Positions 50,696 to 60,498 are shown, counted from the stretch's first letter. The stretch is DNA of 64,000 nucleotides from NVTR01 sp036479015 (GCA_036479015.1 JAZGFB010000047.1:335589-399588); one strand, 5' to 3'. Numbers and translations: made by a program. The notes: generated by a model from the sequence alone, not told the origin.

Positions 50696-52150
50696 TCAAA
50701 CCCCACTTGCCGGAATACCCGACCGCTGCACCGGTGTTGGTGCCGTCAGCTCTTTCCACTGGCTCAGTGCCCTGTTCACGGTGCCATTTGGATCACGCTT
50801 CACAAATTTGCCATGCCCTTCCTGGGTGCGTATTTCCCCGTCATGCACCGACACATGGCCGCGCGACAGGGTGAACCGGGGCAGCCCCTTGACCTTTTTC
50901 CCCTCAAACACGTTGTAATCAATCGCCGATTGCTGGCTGTCCGCCGCAATGGTCTTTTCCTTTTCAGGGTCCCAAACCACAATATCCGCATCCGCCCCCA
51001 CCAAAATCGCCCCCTTTTTCGGGTAGCAATTCAATATCTTGGCGATGTTTGTTGATGTCACAGCGACGAATTCATTCATTGTTAAGCGCCCCGTCGCCAC
51101 CCCTTGGGTCCAGAGCATCGGCATCCGATCCTCAAGCCCGCCGGTGCCATTGGGTATCTTGGTGAAATCACCAACACCGAACCGTTTCTGCTCGGTGGTA
51201 AACGCACAGTGATCGGTGGCAACCACCGACAAAGACCCCGCCTGCAACCCCGCCCACAGGCTGTCCTGATGTTGCTTATTTCGGAACGGCGGGCTCATCA
51301 CCCGGCGCGCCGCATGGTCCCAGTCTTTGTTGAAATATTCGCTTTCATCCAGCGTCAGATGCTGGATCAGCGGTTCCCCCCAGACCCGTTTACCGTTCTG
51401 ACGGGCTCGGCGTATCGCCTCATGGCTTTCCTCACACGACGTGTGCACCACATATAATGGGGCACCCGCCATATCGGCGATCATGATGGCGCGGTTGGTT
51501 GCTTCGCCCTCAACCTGGGTCGGGCGGGAATAGGCATGCGCCTCAGGCCCGGTATTGCCCTCGGCCAGCAGCTGCGCCGACAGTTCCGCCACCACATCAC
51601 CGTTCTCGGCGTGCACCATCGGCGTTGCCCCCAGTTCGGCACAGCGCTTGAACGACGAATAAAGCTCATCATCATTCACCATCAACGCGCCCTTATAGGC
51701 AAGAAAATGTTTAAACGTATTAATTCCACGCTCTTGCACAACGGTCTTCATGTCTTCAAAAACTTTTTCACCCCACCAGGTGACGGCCATATGGAATGAA
51801 TAATCACAATTGGCGCGGGTCGATTTATTGTCCCAGCGCTTCAAAGCCTCCAGCGGGCTTTCGCCCTGGCCCGGCAGCGCGAAATCCACCACCATCGTGG
51901 TGCCCCCGGCCAAGGCCGCCCGCGTCCCGCTCTCAAAATCGTCCGAGCTGTAGGTGCCCATAAACGGCATTTCCAGATGGGTATGCGGATCAATGCCGCC
52001 GGGCATGACGTAACAGCCGGTGGCGTCCAGGCTCTCATCGCCCTGCAGGTTTTCGCCAATTTCTATGATCTTGCCGCCCTCAATCAGGACGTCTGCCTTA
52101 TATGTCAGGTCCGCGGTGACAATCGTGCCATTTTTGATGACTTTGGCCAT
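50696..52150 (-). CDS. hydA: Dihydropyrimidinase (D-hydantoinase)
   Basis: A 484-residue cyclic amidohydrolase; ATG at 52150 with GGAGA upstream. It opens dihydrouracil or dihydrothymine to N-carbamoyl-beta-amino acids. Metal ligands: GGIDPHTHLEMPF near residue 55, the carboxylated Lys in FKHFLAYKGAL near residue 150, MVHAENGD near residue 180 and VVATDHCAF near residue 310. The Tyr and Ser of the substrate loop fall in the expected region. It is the second enzyme of the reductive pyrimidine pathway, between PreAT and the ureidopropionase-type hydrolase. Confidence 0.95.
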   Translation of the reverse strand: MAKVIKNGTIVTADLTYKADVLIEGGKIIEIGENLQGDESLDATGCYVMPGGIDPHTHLEMPFMGTYSSDDFESGTRAALAGGTTMVVDFALPGQGESPLEALKRWDNKSTRANCDYSFHMAVTWWGEKVFEDMKTVVQERGINTFKHFLAYKGALMVNDDELYSSFKRCAELGATPMVHAENGDVVAELSAQLLAEGNTGPEAHAYSRPTQVEGEATNRAIMIADMAGAPLYVVHTSCEESHEAIRRARQNGKRVWGEPLIQHLTLDESEYFNKDWDHAARRVMSPPFRNKQHQDSLWAGLQAGSLSVVATDHCAFTTEQKRFGVGDFTKIPNGTGGLEDRMPMLWTQGVATGRLTMNEFVAVTSTNIAKILNCYPKKGAILVGADADIVVWDPEKEKTIAADSQQSAIDYNVFEGKKVKGLPRFTLSRGHVSVHDGEIRTQEGHGKFVKRDPNGTVNRALSQWKELTAPTPVQRSGIPASGV

Positions 52151-52247
52151 TGGTATTCTCCGATCGATGTTATTGGCGGGTATACTTGGTTTGAATTTTC
52201 GCACCGTAACCCGAACTTAATATATTGTAGCGCATAACCGCATAGCC

Positions 52248-53006
52248 ATGATTTATCATTTACCCCCCCGGCCCAAATGGCCACGCACTGCCCGAACCCT
52301 GATCGCCGCGGTCTGTGTATATTTTGCAATGTCCAGTGTTCTGGCTCAGGCAGGCAATTGGGTGCTTATCGACGCCAAGGTTTTGCCCGAAGATTGCAGC
52401 AGTCCCGAAATGTGCATATCCCAGCCGGAAAAGCATTTGCGCCACCTGCTTTTTTCCGAGCAGCCAGAATCCCAGGCCCTTTTTCAACTTTTGGATTCCA
52501 TGGCAACAATACAAAACTTGCCCGCAGACGTGCTGAACTATCAGCAAACAGATTTTGCCGATATCCGGGCTGTACTGGTGCCATTGAAAATCTCTGGGCC
52601 CAGTGAAGCATTGCGCGGCTTGAAAGGTGTCTTTTTGGATTTGAAGCGGATGCCCAACACCCATGAAAGTTCGCTTTTTGTCTCCCAGGTCACTGAGACC
52701 TTTCAAAAACTGAACATCCCAATATTGACCAAAGAACAAGCCGCCGCATTGCCTGGCAACCCCCGGCTTTCGATACAGTTTTCTGACAACAAGGATGTTG
52801 CAGGGTGCATCGTCCCGTTTCGCGCCACCATGAAACTTACTGAAGAAATGGTAACGGTTCGCGATCCCAGTATCAAATTGGATATGTCCGTCTGGTCGGC
52901 CTCGATCGGGCAAAACCTGGGCAACACCAATTTCACCGGCTCGATGGCCCTTGAAAGCGCGCTTTCGCGCTTTGTTGAAGACTTTCAGGAAGCCAATAGC
53001 AACTAA
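52248..53006 (+). CDS. Unknown secreted protein
   Basis: A 252-residue protein with signal peptide (ARTLIAAVCVYFAMSSVLAQA). After cleavage it has CSSPEMCIS with a cysteine pair, then alternating strands and helices: LVPLKISGPSEALRGLKGVFLDLKRM, RLSIQFSDNKDVAGCIVPFRATMKLTEEM and a C-terminal helix FTGSMALESALSRFVEDF. The middle recalls periplasmic proteins that bind small ligands, but I recognise no family. It is on the opposite strand between hydA and the ureidopropionase-type gene. Confidence 0.6.
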   Translation: MIYHLPPRPKWPRTARTLIAAVCVYFAMSSVLAQAGNWVLIDAKVLPEDCSSPEMCISQPEKHLRHLLFSEQPESQALFQLLDSMATIQNLPADVLNYQQTDFADIRAVLVPLKISGPSEALRGLKGVFLDLKRMPNTHESSLFVSQVTETFQKLNIPILTKEQAAALPGNPRLSIQFSDNKDVAGCIVPFRATMKLTEEMVTVRDPSIKLDMSVWSASIGQNLGNTNFTGSMALESALSRFVEDFQEANSN

Positions 53007-53079
53007 AGGCAGGACCGGTACACCGGCCATTGGGCCAAACAAAACGCTATAAAAGCGGGTTGGTGTTATCTGCACACGC

Positions 53080-54330
53080 TCACTCCACAATCTCCGCCGT
53101 TTCCACCACCGCATGCATCAATACATCCGCCCCCGCCGTGGCCCATTCACGTGAAATTTCTTCAGCCTCGTTATGGCTTAGCCCATCCACGCAAGGGCAC
53201 ATCACCATCGCCGTTGGCGCGTGTCGGTTGATCCAGCAGGCGTCATGCCCAGCGCCCGAAATCAGATCGCGATGCGTATAGCCCAGACGTTCGGCTGCAT
53301 CGCGCACCGCACTGACACAGCCCGCATCAAATTCCACCGGGTCAAACCCGCCAACCTTTTCAAACGCAATACCAAGGCCCATTTGCCCAACGAGCGCAGA
53401 CGCGCCTTCACGCAGTTTATTCTCCATATCTTTGATCACAGCCAAATCAGGTGAGCGGAAATCCACGGTAAAAACCACCTTGCCAGGGATCACGTTGCGC
53501 GAATTTGGGTAAACATCCATATGCCCGGCAGCCCCGACCGCATCCGGGGCATGGGACCATGCAATCTGATCCACCAGCTCCAGTATCCGCGCCGCCCCCA
53601 GCCCGGCGTTTTTACGCATCGGCATCGGGGTTGAACCCGTATGGCTGTCCTTGCCCGTCACGGTCACCTGTGTCCAACTTAGCCCCTGACCATGGGTGAC
53701 AACGCCAATATCCTTACCTTCAGCCTCAAGTATCGGGCCCTGTTCAATATGCAGCTCAAAGAACGCGTGCATCTTGCGCGCGCCAACCTCCTCAACGCCG
53801 CGCCAGCCAATCCGCGCCAGCTCATCGCCAAACTTTTTCCCGTCCGCGTCTTCAATCTCGTAAGCCCATTCCTGGGTGTGCATCCCTGCAAAAACACCTG
53901 ACGCCAACATGGCGGGCGCATAGCGCGTGCCTTCCTCATTGGTCCAGTTGGTCACCACAATTGGGTGCTTGGTTTTGATGTCCAGGTCGTTCAGCGTGCG
54001 GATAATTTCCAACCCACCGAGCACCCCAAGAACCCCGTCATACTTGCCACCTGTCGGCTGTGTGTCCAAATGCGAGCCCACATAAACCGGCAAAGCATCC
54101 GGGTCGGTGCCGTCGCGCCGGGCGAACATATTGCCCATGCTGTCAACGCCCATGGTCATGCCTGCCGCCTTGCACCAGTCCTGAAATAAATGCCGCCCTT
54201 CACTGTCTTCATCAGTTAGGGTCTGGCGATTATTGCCCCCAGCCACCCCGGGGCCAATTTTGGCCATCTCCATCAGGCTGTCCCACAACCGTTCGCCATT
54301 TATTTTCAGGTTCTCACCGGGTGCTGCCAT
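53080..54330 (-). CDS. Zn-dependent N-carbamoyl-amino-acid hydrolase (beta-ureidopropionase type)
   Basis: A 416-residue M20-family amidase (AmaB/HyuC/PydC class). YVGSHLDTQPTGGKYDGVLGVLGG near residue 85 holds the first zinc ligands, TNWTNEEGTRYAPAMLASGVF the bridging acidic pair, FFELHIEQGPILE near residue 195 the His-Glu, and GAGHDACWIN a further His. It releases beta-alanine or beta-aminoisobutyrate, CO2 and ammonia, the third step of reductive pyrimidine breakdown. Preceded by a near-consensus RutR box at 54371-54384. Specificity for beta- rather than alpha-carbamoyl substrates follows from context. Confidence 0.92.
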   Translation of the reverse strand: MAAPGENLKINGERLWDSLMEMAKIGPGVAGGNNRQTLTDEDSEGRHLFQDWCKAAGMTMGVDSMGNMFARRDGTDPDALPVYVGSHLDTQPTGGKYDGVLGVLGGLEIIRTLNDLDIKTKHPIVVTNWTNEEGTRYAPAMLASGVFAGMHTQEWAYEIEDADGKKFGDELARIGWRGVEEVGARKMHAFFELHIEQGPILEAEGKDIGVVTHGQGLSWTQVTVTGKDSHTGSTPMPMRKNAGLGAARILELVDQIAWSHAPDAVGAAGHMDVYPNSRNVIPGKVVFTVDFRSPDLAVIKDMENKLREGASALVGQMGLGIAFEKVGGFDPVEFDAGCVSAVRDAAERLGYTHRDLISGAGHDACWINRHAPTAMVMCPCVDGLSHNEAEEISREWATAGADVLMHAVVETAEIVE

Positions 54331-54370
54331 TGGGACCTCTTACTAATTTTCTCTATTTCAATCAAAAGTT

Positions 54371-54384
54371 TGACCAAACGGTCA
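54371..54384 (-). promoter_or_regulatory. RutR-type operator
   Basis: TGACCAAACGGTCA matches the RutR site TGACCA-NN-TGGTCA with one change (C for T at the first base of the right half). It lies 41 bp upstream of the ureidopropionase-type start and 118 bp from the rutR start, in the divergent promoter region. Confidence 0.75.
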
Positions 54385-54501
54385 GAAACACGCTAACAGA
54401 GGTGCATATGTAGTCAAGGAGTTCAAAACATTCCTTGCGCTTCCCTGTTGGATTGACACTCTATACTACTGGATTGAATAACAGCACCAACTGGATGCCC
54501 G

Positions 54502-55146
54502 ATGAAAAAACTACGGCCAAAAACCCGCATTCAGCGCAAGAACACCGCCGCCATATTAGATGCAGCACTAGAGGTGTTTTCCCAACATGGGTTTCGGGGC
54601 GCAACACTGGACCAAATCGCCAAATCTGCCGGTCTTTCCAAGCCAAACATGCTGTATTATTTCGCCTCAAAGGAAGAAATTCATACCCAGTTACTGTCCG
54701 AGCTTATGGTTGTCTGGCTGGACCCGCTGCGTGCCCTTGATCCGCTTGGCGACCCTATTGAGGAAATCGTCGGTTATGTCCTGCGTAAGCTGGAAATGTC
54801 TCGCGAATTACCCCGGGAAAGTCGGCTGTTTGCCAATGAAATTATTCAGGGCGCGCCCCGAATTATGAACAACATTAAAAACGACTTACACCCATTGGTG
54901 GAAGAAAAATGCAATATCATCCAAGGCTGGGTGGATGCAGGGAAAATTGTAAATATTAACCCCAAGCATCTGATTTTTTCGATCTGGTCCACAACCCAGC
55001 ATTATGCAGATTTTGACGTGCAAATTCAGGCGTTACTCGCCCCAGAGCAGGGCGAAAAATTCAACGATGCGGCAGTGTTTTTAGAAACCCTATACCGGCG
55101 CGCCCTGACACCTAATGCGCAAAAGAACGCAGACTTGTTAGAATAG
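54502..55146 (+). CDS. rutR: TetR-family regulator RutR
   Basis: A 214-residue regulator. The N-terminal helix-turn-helix reads ILDAALEVFSQHGFRGATLDQIAKSAGLSKPNMLYYFASKEEIH in pieces. The C-terminal ligand domain LPRESRLFANEIIQGAPRI, then NPKHLIFSIWSTTQHYADF, is the RutR-specific pattern (TetR_C_13). RutR binds uracil (and thymine), which releases it from DNA. It is divergent from the ureidopropionase-type gene and converges on preA with six bases between. Likely represses the whole pyd region when pyrimidines are absent. Confidence 0.93.
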   Translation: MKKLRPKTRIQRKNTAAILDAALEVFSQHGFRGATLDQIAKSAGLSKPNMLYYFASKEEIHTQLLSELMVVWLDPLRALDPLGDPIEEIVGYVLRKLEMSRELPRESRLFANEIIQGAPRIMNNIKNDLHPLVEEKCNIIQGWVDAGKIVNINPKHLIFSIWSTTQHYADFDVQIQALLAPEQGEKFNDAAVFLETLYRRALTPNAQKNADLLE

Positions 55147-55152
55147 TTTTTC

Positions 55153-56451
55153 CTACCCAACCGCTGCAGGGTTATTTGGATGGCCTGTCCAATTTGCGTA
55201 ATCTGAGCTAACAGTTTCGCCGGTCCGCTTATCCAACGCACCGGGTTCAAGCGCTGTCAGGCTGATACAGCCTTCCACCGGGCAAACATTCAGGCAAAGA
55301 TTGCAAGCAACACACTCATCATCTTTCACCTCAAAAACCCGGTCAGCTGACATTGAAATTGCCTGATGGCTGGTATCTTCACAGGCGGCATAACAGCGGC
55401 CACATTTGATGCATTTTTCCTGATCAATTACTGCTTTTGCAACATAATTCAGGTTAAGGTGTTGCCAGTCCCTTAGGTTTGGCACCGCCTTTCCGACCAC
55501 CTCATCGATCGTTTCATACCCCTTTTCGTCCATCCAGTCAGACAGACCTGACACCATCTCATCAATAATTTTAAACCCGTATGTCATGACTGCCGTGCAG
55601 ACCTGGACAGACCCGGCACCCAGTGACAAAAATTCAGCAGCATCTTTCCAGGTCTGGATACCGCCGATACCTGAAATCGGTAGCGCGGCAGTTTTGGGGT
55701 CACGGGCAATTTCAGCAACCATATTCAACGCAATCGGCTTAACCGCCGGGCCGCAATAACCACCATGGGATCCCTTGCCATCAATGGTCGGTTCGGGCGC
55801 CATAATATCCAGATCAACAGACGTGATCGAATTGATAGTATTGATCAGCGACACCGCATCAGCCCCGCCTGCCATGGCCGCCCGCGCCGGCATGCGGATA
55901 TCTGTGATGTTTGGCGTCAGCTTCACAATCACCGGCATGCGGGTGTATTGCTTGCACCAGCGCGCGACCATTTCAATATATTCCGGCACCTGCCCCACGG
56001 CTGATCCCATACCCCGTTCGGCCATGCCGTGCGGGCAGCCAAAATTTAGCTCAATAGCGTCGGCTCCGGTCTCTTCAACGGGCGGCAAAATGGCTTTCCA
56101 GGCGTCTTCTGCGCAAGGAACCATTATTGACACCACCATCGCGCGGTCCGGATAATCCCGTTTCACGGCCTTTATTTCGCGCAGGTTGGTTTGCAACGGG
56201 CGGTCTGTGATCAATTCAATGTTGTTCAGCCCCAAAAGCCGCCGGTCCGCGCCCCAGATTGCCCCATATCGTGGGCCGTTGACGTTGACGATCGGCGGGC
56301 CTTCTTCGCCCAGCGTTTTCCAGACAATACCGCCCCAACCAGCCTTAAGCGCCCGGCGAACATTGTATTCCTTATCGGTTGGCGGGGCCGACGCCAGCCA
56401 GAACGGGTTCGGGGATTTTATGCCAACAAAATTTGTAAAAAGATCAGCCAT
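55153..56451 (-). CDS. preA: NAD-dependent dihydropyrimidine dehydrogenase, subunit PreA
   Basis: A 432-residue FMN and Fe-S subunit. The N-terminal dihydroorotate-dehydrogenase-like barrel runs to about residue 310 (SPNPFWLASAPPTDKEYNVRRA, ELNFGCPHGM with the catalytic region, VIVKLTPNITDI). The C-terminus has two 4Fe-4S motifs, CIKCGRCYAACEDTSHQ and CVACNLCLNVCPVEGC. With PreT it reduces uracil and thymine. It starts 10 bp after preT. The expected catalytic cysteine lies in the GCP loop region of the DPD family. Confidence 0.95.
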   Translation of the reverse strand: MADLFTNFVGIKSPNPFWLASAPPTDKEYNVRRALKAGWGGIVWKTLGEEGPPIVNVNGPRYGAIWGADRRLLGLNNIELITDRPLQTNLREIKAVKRDYPDRAMVVSIMVPCAEDAWKAILPPVEETGADAIELNFGCPHGMAERGMGSAVGQVPEYIEMVARWCKQYTRMPVIVKLTPNITDIRMPARAAMAGGADAVSLINTINSITSVDLDIMAPEPTIDGKGSHGGYCGPAVKPIALNMVAEIARDPKTAALPISGIGGIQTWKDAAEFLSLGAGSVQVCTAVMTYGFKIIDEMVSGLSDWMDEKGYETIDEVVGKAVPNLRDWQHLNLNYVAKAVIDQEKCIKCGRCYAACEDTSHQAISMSADRVFEVKDDECVACNLCLNVCPVEGCISLTALEPGALDKRTGETVSSDYANWTGHPNNPAAVG

Positions 56452-56461
56452 TTCATGTCTC

Positions 56462-57796
56462 CTATTCGCTCAACGCCAGGTGAATATCTTCGGCCGCATC
56501 GCGCCCCTCAGCCACCGCGGTGACCGTCAGATCATCGCCGCCACTTGCACAATCACCGCCAGCCCAAACCCCCGCCATGTTGGTGCGGCCATTGCCAGTG
56601 ACAGTAATTTTTCCACTGATTATTTCTATATTTTCTGCAGTATTATCAATACTCTGCCCTATCGCCTTAAACACCATATCAGCAGGCAGTTTGAAATTTT
56701 CGCCGGTACCGGTCAGCTGTGCACCCTGTTGGCTGGTGTGTTCAAATTCCACCTCCATGACATGGCCCTCGCCATGCACCGCAACCGGTTGGGCATTGTA
56801 AATAATACGCACGCCTTTTGACGTTGCAAGATCCTGTTCATACCCGGATGCGCCCATATTTTTGCGTGAACGTCGATAAACCATGGTAACACTATCCGCC
56901 CCCAGCAGCTTGGCCTGTACGGCGGCATCAACGGCCGTCATGCCGCCGCCAATCACCACAACATTTCGCCCGATTTTCAGCTCAATCAGATCATCAGCCT
57001 GCCTAAGCTTCGCAATAAATTCAATGGCATCGACAACATTACCCATATCCGCGCCATCAATCCTAAGTGCATTCACCCCGGACAGTCCAAACCCTAAAAA
57101 CACCGCGTCATATCCGGCTGTCAGCCTGTCCAGTGAAATTTCCTGGCCCATTTTGGTGTCAAATTGCAGGGTGATGCCGCCAATTTCCAGCAGCCAGCTC
57201 ACCTCAAATGCGGCAAAGCCATCAACTGATTTGTAGGCCGCAATGCCAAATTCGTTTAGGCCACCGGGCTTTGAATGTTGATCAAAAATTGTAACACTAT
57301 GGCCATGCAGCGCCAAACGGTGGGCACAGGCCAATCCTGCCGGCCCGGCACCGACCACAGCCACAGCTTTTCCGGTGGACGGTTTTCGTTGGTAAGGGTG
57401 TGTATCCGCCGCCATCAACGTATCAGTGGCAAAGCGCTGCAAGCGGCCAATTTCTACTGGTTTGCCCTCTGCCACCTGCCGCACGCAGACTTCTTCACAC
57501 AGGGTTTCTGTGGGGCAGACCCGCGCGCACATACCGCCCAAAATATTCTGATCAAAAATCGTTCGTGCAGCGGCCTCAGGCACCCCAGTCTGTATTTGTC
57601 GAATGAACAGCGGGATATCAATTGTCGTTGGGCAGGCCGTCATGCACGGCGCATCATAGCAAAAGTAACACCTGTCAGCCGCCACCGCTGCTTGGTGCCC
57701 ATCAAAAGCCGGGTGCAAATCAGCAAAGTTCTGCTTTATCACAACAGGCGAAAGCCGCGCGTTTACCACGCCATCGGTCATTGGACTGTTTGGCAT
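56462..57796 (-). CDS. preT: NAD-dependent dihydropyrimidine dehydrogenase, subunit PreT
   Basis: A 444-residue FAD and Fe-S subunit, glutamate-synthase-small-chain-like. ATG at 57796 has GGAGGG upstream. N-terminal cysteines CYFCYDAPCMTACPTTIDIP and MCARVCPTETLCEEVCVRQ bind two clusters. AVVGAGPAGLACAHRLALHGH near residue 135 binds FAD and VVIGGGMTAVDAAVQAKLLG near residue 285 binds NAD. Electrons pass from NADH to PreA. The gene leads the preTA pair; a palindrome-like CCTGACCA...TGGCAGG lies just upstream at about 57822-57841 and may be a weaker RutR site. Confidence 0.95.
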   Translation of the reverse strand: MPNSPMTDGVVNARLSPVVIKQNFADLHPAFDGHQAAVAADRCYFCYDAPCMTACPTTIDIPLFIRQIQTGVPEAAARTIFDQNILGGMCARVCPTETLCEEVCVRQVAEGKPVEIGRLQRFATDTLMAADTHPYQRKPSTGKAVAVVGAGPAGLACAHRLALHGHSVTIFDQHSKPGGLNEFGIAAYKSVDGFAAFEVSWLLEIGGITLQFDTKMGQEISLDRLTAGYDAVFLGFGLSGVNALRIDGADMGNVVDAIEFIAKLRQADDLIELKIGRNVVVIGGGMTAVDAAVQAKLLGADSVTMVYRRSRKNMGASGYEQDLATSKGVRIIYNAQPVAVHGEGHVMEVEFEHTSQQGAQLTGTGENFKLPADMVFKAIGQSIDNTAENIEIISGKITVTGNGRTNMAGVWAGGDCASGGDDLTVTAVAEGRDAAEDIHLALSE

Positions 57797-58004
57797 GGAT
57801 CCCTCCGCTTGGTTCTTTTGCCTGACCATAGACTGGCAGGTTTGTATTTTTTTATCAATTGGTAAAATTTTTTAACATTAAGTACCGCTGGCCAGGCCAA
57901 TTTGTACCAATCACATCTTTCAACCCAACAATGCCTAGCGTATGCTGGCAACAGCTTTGAATAAGCCTGCACCAGACAGGCCAGAAATAACGGTCGAGGA
58001 TAGC

Positions 58005-58484
58005 ATGGCAAAACAGAATAACCCCGGTGACGTAGAGTTTATCAAATCGCTCGCAGCATTGCTGGATGAGAACGATTTGACAGAAATTGAAGTCAAACGC
58101 ATATACGGCGACGCTGATCGGTTGAATGTCCGGGTTTCCCGAGCACAGCAAGCCGTGCAGGCCGCAGTTCAATTTGCGCCCCCTGCCCCAGCAGCAATTG
58201 CCGCTCAAGCACCCGAGGCACCAGCAAAAATTGATGATCCAGCGGCCCACCCCGGTGCGGTGACATCACCCATGGTTGGCACGATTTATTTACAGGCTGA
58301 ACCTGACGCACCTGCATTTGCCAAGGTTGGTGATCAGGTGTCAGAGGGCGATACGCTTTTGATCGTTGAAGCCATGAAAACCATGAACCACATTCCTGCC
58401 CCGCATTCCGGCACAGTAAAGCGCGTTCTTGTTGCTGACGGTGATCCGGTTGAATTTGGTGCGCCACTGATGATTGTCGAATAG
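58005..58484 (+). CDS. accB: Biotin carboxyl carrier protein of acetyl-CoA carboxylase
   Basis: A 159-residue BCCP; ATG at 58005 follows GAGGA. N-terminal helices (VEFIKSLAALLDENDLTEIEVK) and an Ala/Pro linker lead to the biotinyl domain with EAMKTMNHIPAP, the modified Lys near residue 125, and the thumb (YLQAEPDAPAFAKVGDQV). It carries the carboxyl group for malonyl-CoA synthesis. 14 bp before accC. Confidence 0.96.
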   Translation: MAKQNNPGDVEFIKSLAALLDENDLTEIEVKRIYGDADRLNVRVSRAQQAVQAAVQFAPPAPAAIAAQAPEAPAKIDDPAAHPGAVTSPMVGTIYLQAEPDAPAFAKVGDQVSEGDTLLIVEAMKTMNHIPAPHSGTVKRVLVADGDPVEFGAPLMIVE

Positions 58485-58498
58485 GGACACACCAGATC

Positions 58499-59845
58499 AT
58501 GTTCGACAAAATTCTAATAGCCAACCGCGGCGAAATAGCACTACGAATTATCCGCGCTGCCCGTGAAATGGGTGTCCGGTCGGTGGCTGTGCATTCCACC
58601 GCAGACAGCGACGCGATGCATGTGCGCATGGCTGACGAAGCCATTTGCATTGGTCCCCCGTCAGGTGCTGACAGCTATCTTTCAGTGCCAGCAATTATTG
58701 CCGCATGCGAAATAACCGGCGCCCAGGCGGTTCACCCGGGCTATGGTTTCCTGTCTGAAAATGCCAATTTCGTTCAGGCGCTGGAAGACCATGACATCAA
58801 ATTCATTGGTCCAACCGCCCAGCACATTCGCACCATGGGCGATAAAATCACCGCAAAAGATACCATGAAGAAACTTGGTGTCCCTTGCGTGCCCGGCTCT
58901 GATGGTGGCGTTCCCGACCTTGAGGCCGCTCAAAAGATCGGCCAGGAAATTGGCTATCCAGTCATTGTAAAGGCCACCGCTGGTGGCGGCGGACGCGGCA
59001 TGAAGGTTGCTACAACAGCCGCCGACATGGAAAGCGCTTTCCTGACCGCCCGCGCCGAGGCAAAATCAGTGTTTGGCAATGAAGAAGTCTACATTGAAAA
59101 ATACCTGCTGACGCCACGGCATATTGAAATTCAGGTTTTTGGTGACGGCAAAGGCAATGCGGTTCACCTGGGCGAGCGTGATTGTTCGCTGCAACGGCGC
59201 CATCAAAAAGTATTTGAAGAGGCACCAGGCCCTGCCATCAACGCCAAAACCCGCGCCGAAATTGGCGATGTCTGCGCCAAAGCGGTTGCTGGCATTGATT
59301 ACGCCGGTGCCGGAACCATAGAATTTCTATACGAGAACGATGAATTCTATTTCATCGAAATGAACACCAGATTGCAGGTCGAACATCCGGTAACCGAAGC
59401 CGTTTTCGGGGTCGATCTGGTCCGCGAGCAAATTCTTGTGGCCGCGGGCCAACCATTGTCCTTTGCCCAGGATGACCTAAAGGTAAGCGGCCACGCGATA
59501 GAAGTGCGCATTAACGCCGAAAAACTGCCTAATTTCGCACCCTGTCCCGGAAAAATATCGCAGTATCACGCCCCCGGCGGGCTGGGCGTGCGAATGGATT
59601 CAGCACTTTACGACGGATATTCGGTACCGCCGCATTACGACAGCCTGATCGGCAAGCTGATCGTGCATGGCCGCGATCGCCCCGAAGCTCTGGCACGACT
59701 AAGCCGCGCATTGGGTGAATTGATCGTTGATGGCATAGAAACCACCATTCCTTTGTTCCCGCTATTGCTGAACGAACCAGACATTCAATCTGGCAATTAC
59801 AGCATCCACTGGCTTGAACGCTGGCTTGAACAGAACTTCAGTTAG
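58499..59845 (+). CDS. accC: Biotin carboxylase of acetyl-CoA carboxylase
   Basis: A 448-residue ATP-grasp enzyme that carboxylates AccB-bound biotin. FDKILIANRGEIALRIIRAA at the start, VIVKATAGGGGRGMKV near residue 160, FGDGKGNAVHLGERDCSLQRRHQKV near residue 215 and EMNTRLQVEHPVTE near residue 288 are all present. Length equals E. coli AccC. Shares the transcript with accB and probably with aat 23 bp downstream. Confidence 0.97.
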   Translation: MFDKILIANRGEIALRIIRAAREMGVRSVAVHSTADSDAMHVRMADEAICIGPPSGADSYLSVPAIIAACEITGAQAVHPGYGFLSENANFVQALEDHDIKFIGPTAQHIRTMGDKITAKDTMKKLGVPCVPGSDGGVPDLEAAQKIGQEIGYPVIVKATAGGGGRGMKVATTAADMESAFLTARAEAKSVFGNEEVYIEKYLLTPRHIEIQVFGDGKGNAVHLGERDCSLQRRHQKVFEEAPGPAINAKTRAEIGDVCAKAVAGIDYAGAGTIEFLYENDEFYFIEMNTRLQVEHPVTEAVFGVDLVREQILVAAGQPLSFAQDDLKVSGHAIEVRINAEKLPNFAPCPGKISQYHAPGGLGVRMDSALYDGYSVPPHYDSLIGKLIVHGRDRPEALARLSRALGELIVDGIETTIPLFPLLLNEPDIQSGNYSIHWLERWLEQNFS

Positions 59846-59868
59846 CACTTGCTTAAAGGGCCTGCACC

Positions 59869-60498
59869 GTGACACCTGATACCCTGTTAAGGGCCTATGG
59901 TGCAGGCATTTTTCCCATGGCAGCATCCCGGGATGCAGCACCGCTTCACTGGATAGATCCGGAAATGCGCGGCATTTTTCCGCTTGCCGATTTCCACATC
60001 TCAAAAAGCCTGCAGAAAACAATTCTAAAGCCAGATTACCAAGCCAGCTTTAACCACAATTTTGAGGGCGTTGTGACAGCGTGTTCAGATCGCGATGAAA
60101 CCTGGATAAATGCCGATTTGCACAGCCTGTACATGCAACTGCATGACATGGGCCATGCCCACAGTCAGGAAATATGGGACGGGGAAACGCTGGTAGGCGG
60201 GGTGTTTGGCGTAACACTCGGTCAGGCATTTTTTGGTGAAAGTATGTTTTCACGCCGCCGGGATGGGTCAAAATTAGCGCTGGCCTGGCTGGTTGACCGG
60301 CTGGTGCAAACCGGGTTTAGCCTGTTTGACACCCAGTTCATTACCCCACATCTCAAAAGCCTTGGGGCCATAGAAATTGACCGGGAAGACTATCAAAATC
60401 GCCTTGGGCGTTCTGTCAACGACGCCGCTGACCTCACCACACTTACGTCAAAGCAAACCGCCTATGACGTGATACAGCGTAATACCCAGACATCGTAA
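59869..60498 (+). CDS. aat: Leucyl/phenylalanyl-tRNA-protein transferase
   Basis: A 209-residue enzyme that adds Leu or Phe to N-terminal Arg or Lys of proteins, marking them for ClpAP. LLRAYGAGIFPMAASRDAAPLHWIDPEMRGIFPL, HNFEGVVTACSDRDETWI, GGVFGVTLGQAFFGESMFSRRRDGSKLALAWLV and LFDTQFITPHLKSLGA are the family blocks. GTG start. Its last 37 bp overlap the convergent DUF2155 gene. clpX and clpP are close, but the N-end-rule partner clpA/clpS is not in the window. Confidence 0.95.
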   Translation: MTPDTLLRAYGAGIFPMAASRDAAPLHWIDPEMRGIFPLADFHISKSLQKTILKPDYQASFNHNFEGVVTACSDRDETWINADLHSLYMQLHDMGHAHSQEIWDGETLVGGVFGVTLGQAFFGESMFSRRRDGSKLALAWLVDRLVQTGFSLFDTQFITPHLKSLGAIEIDREDYQNRLGRSVNDAADLTTLTSKQTAYDVIQRNTQTS

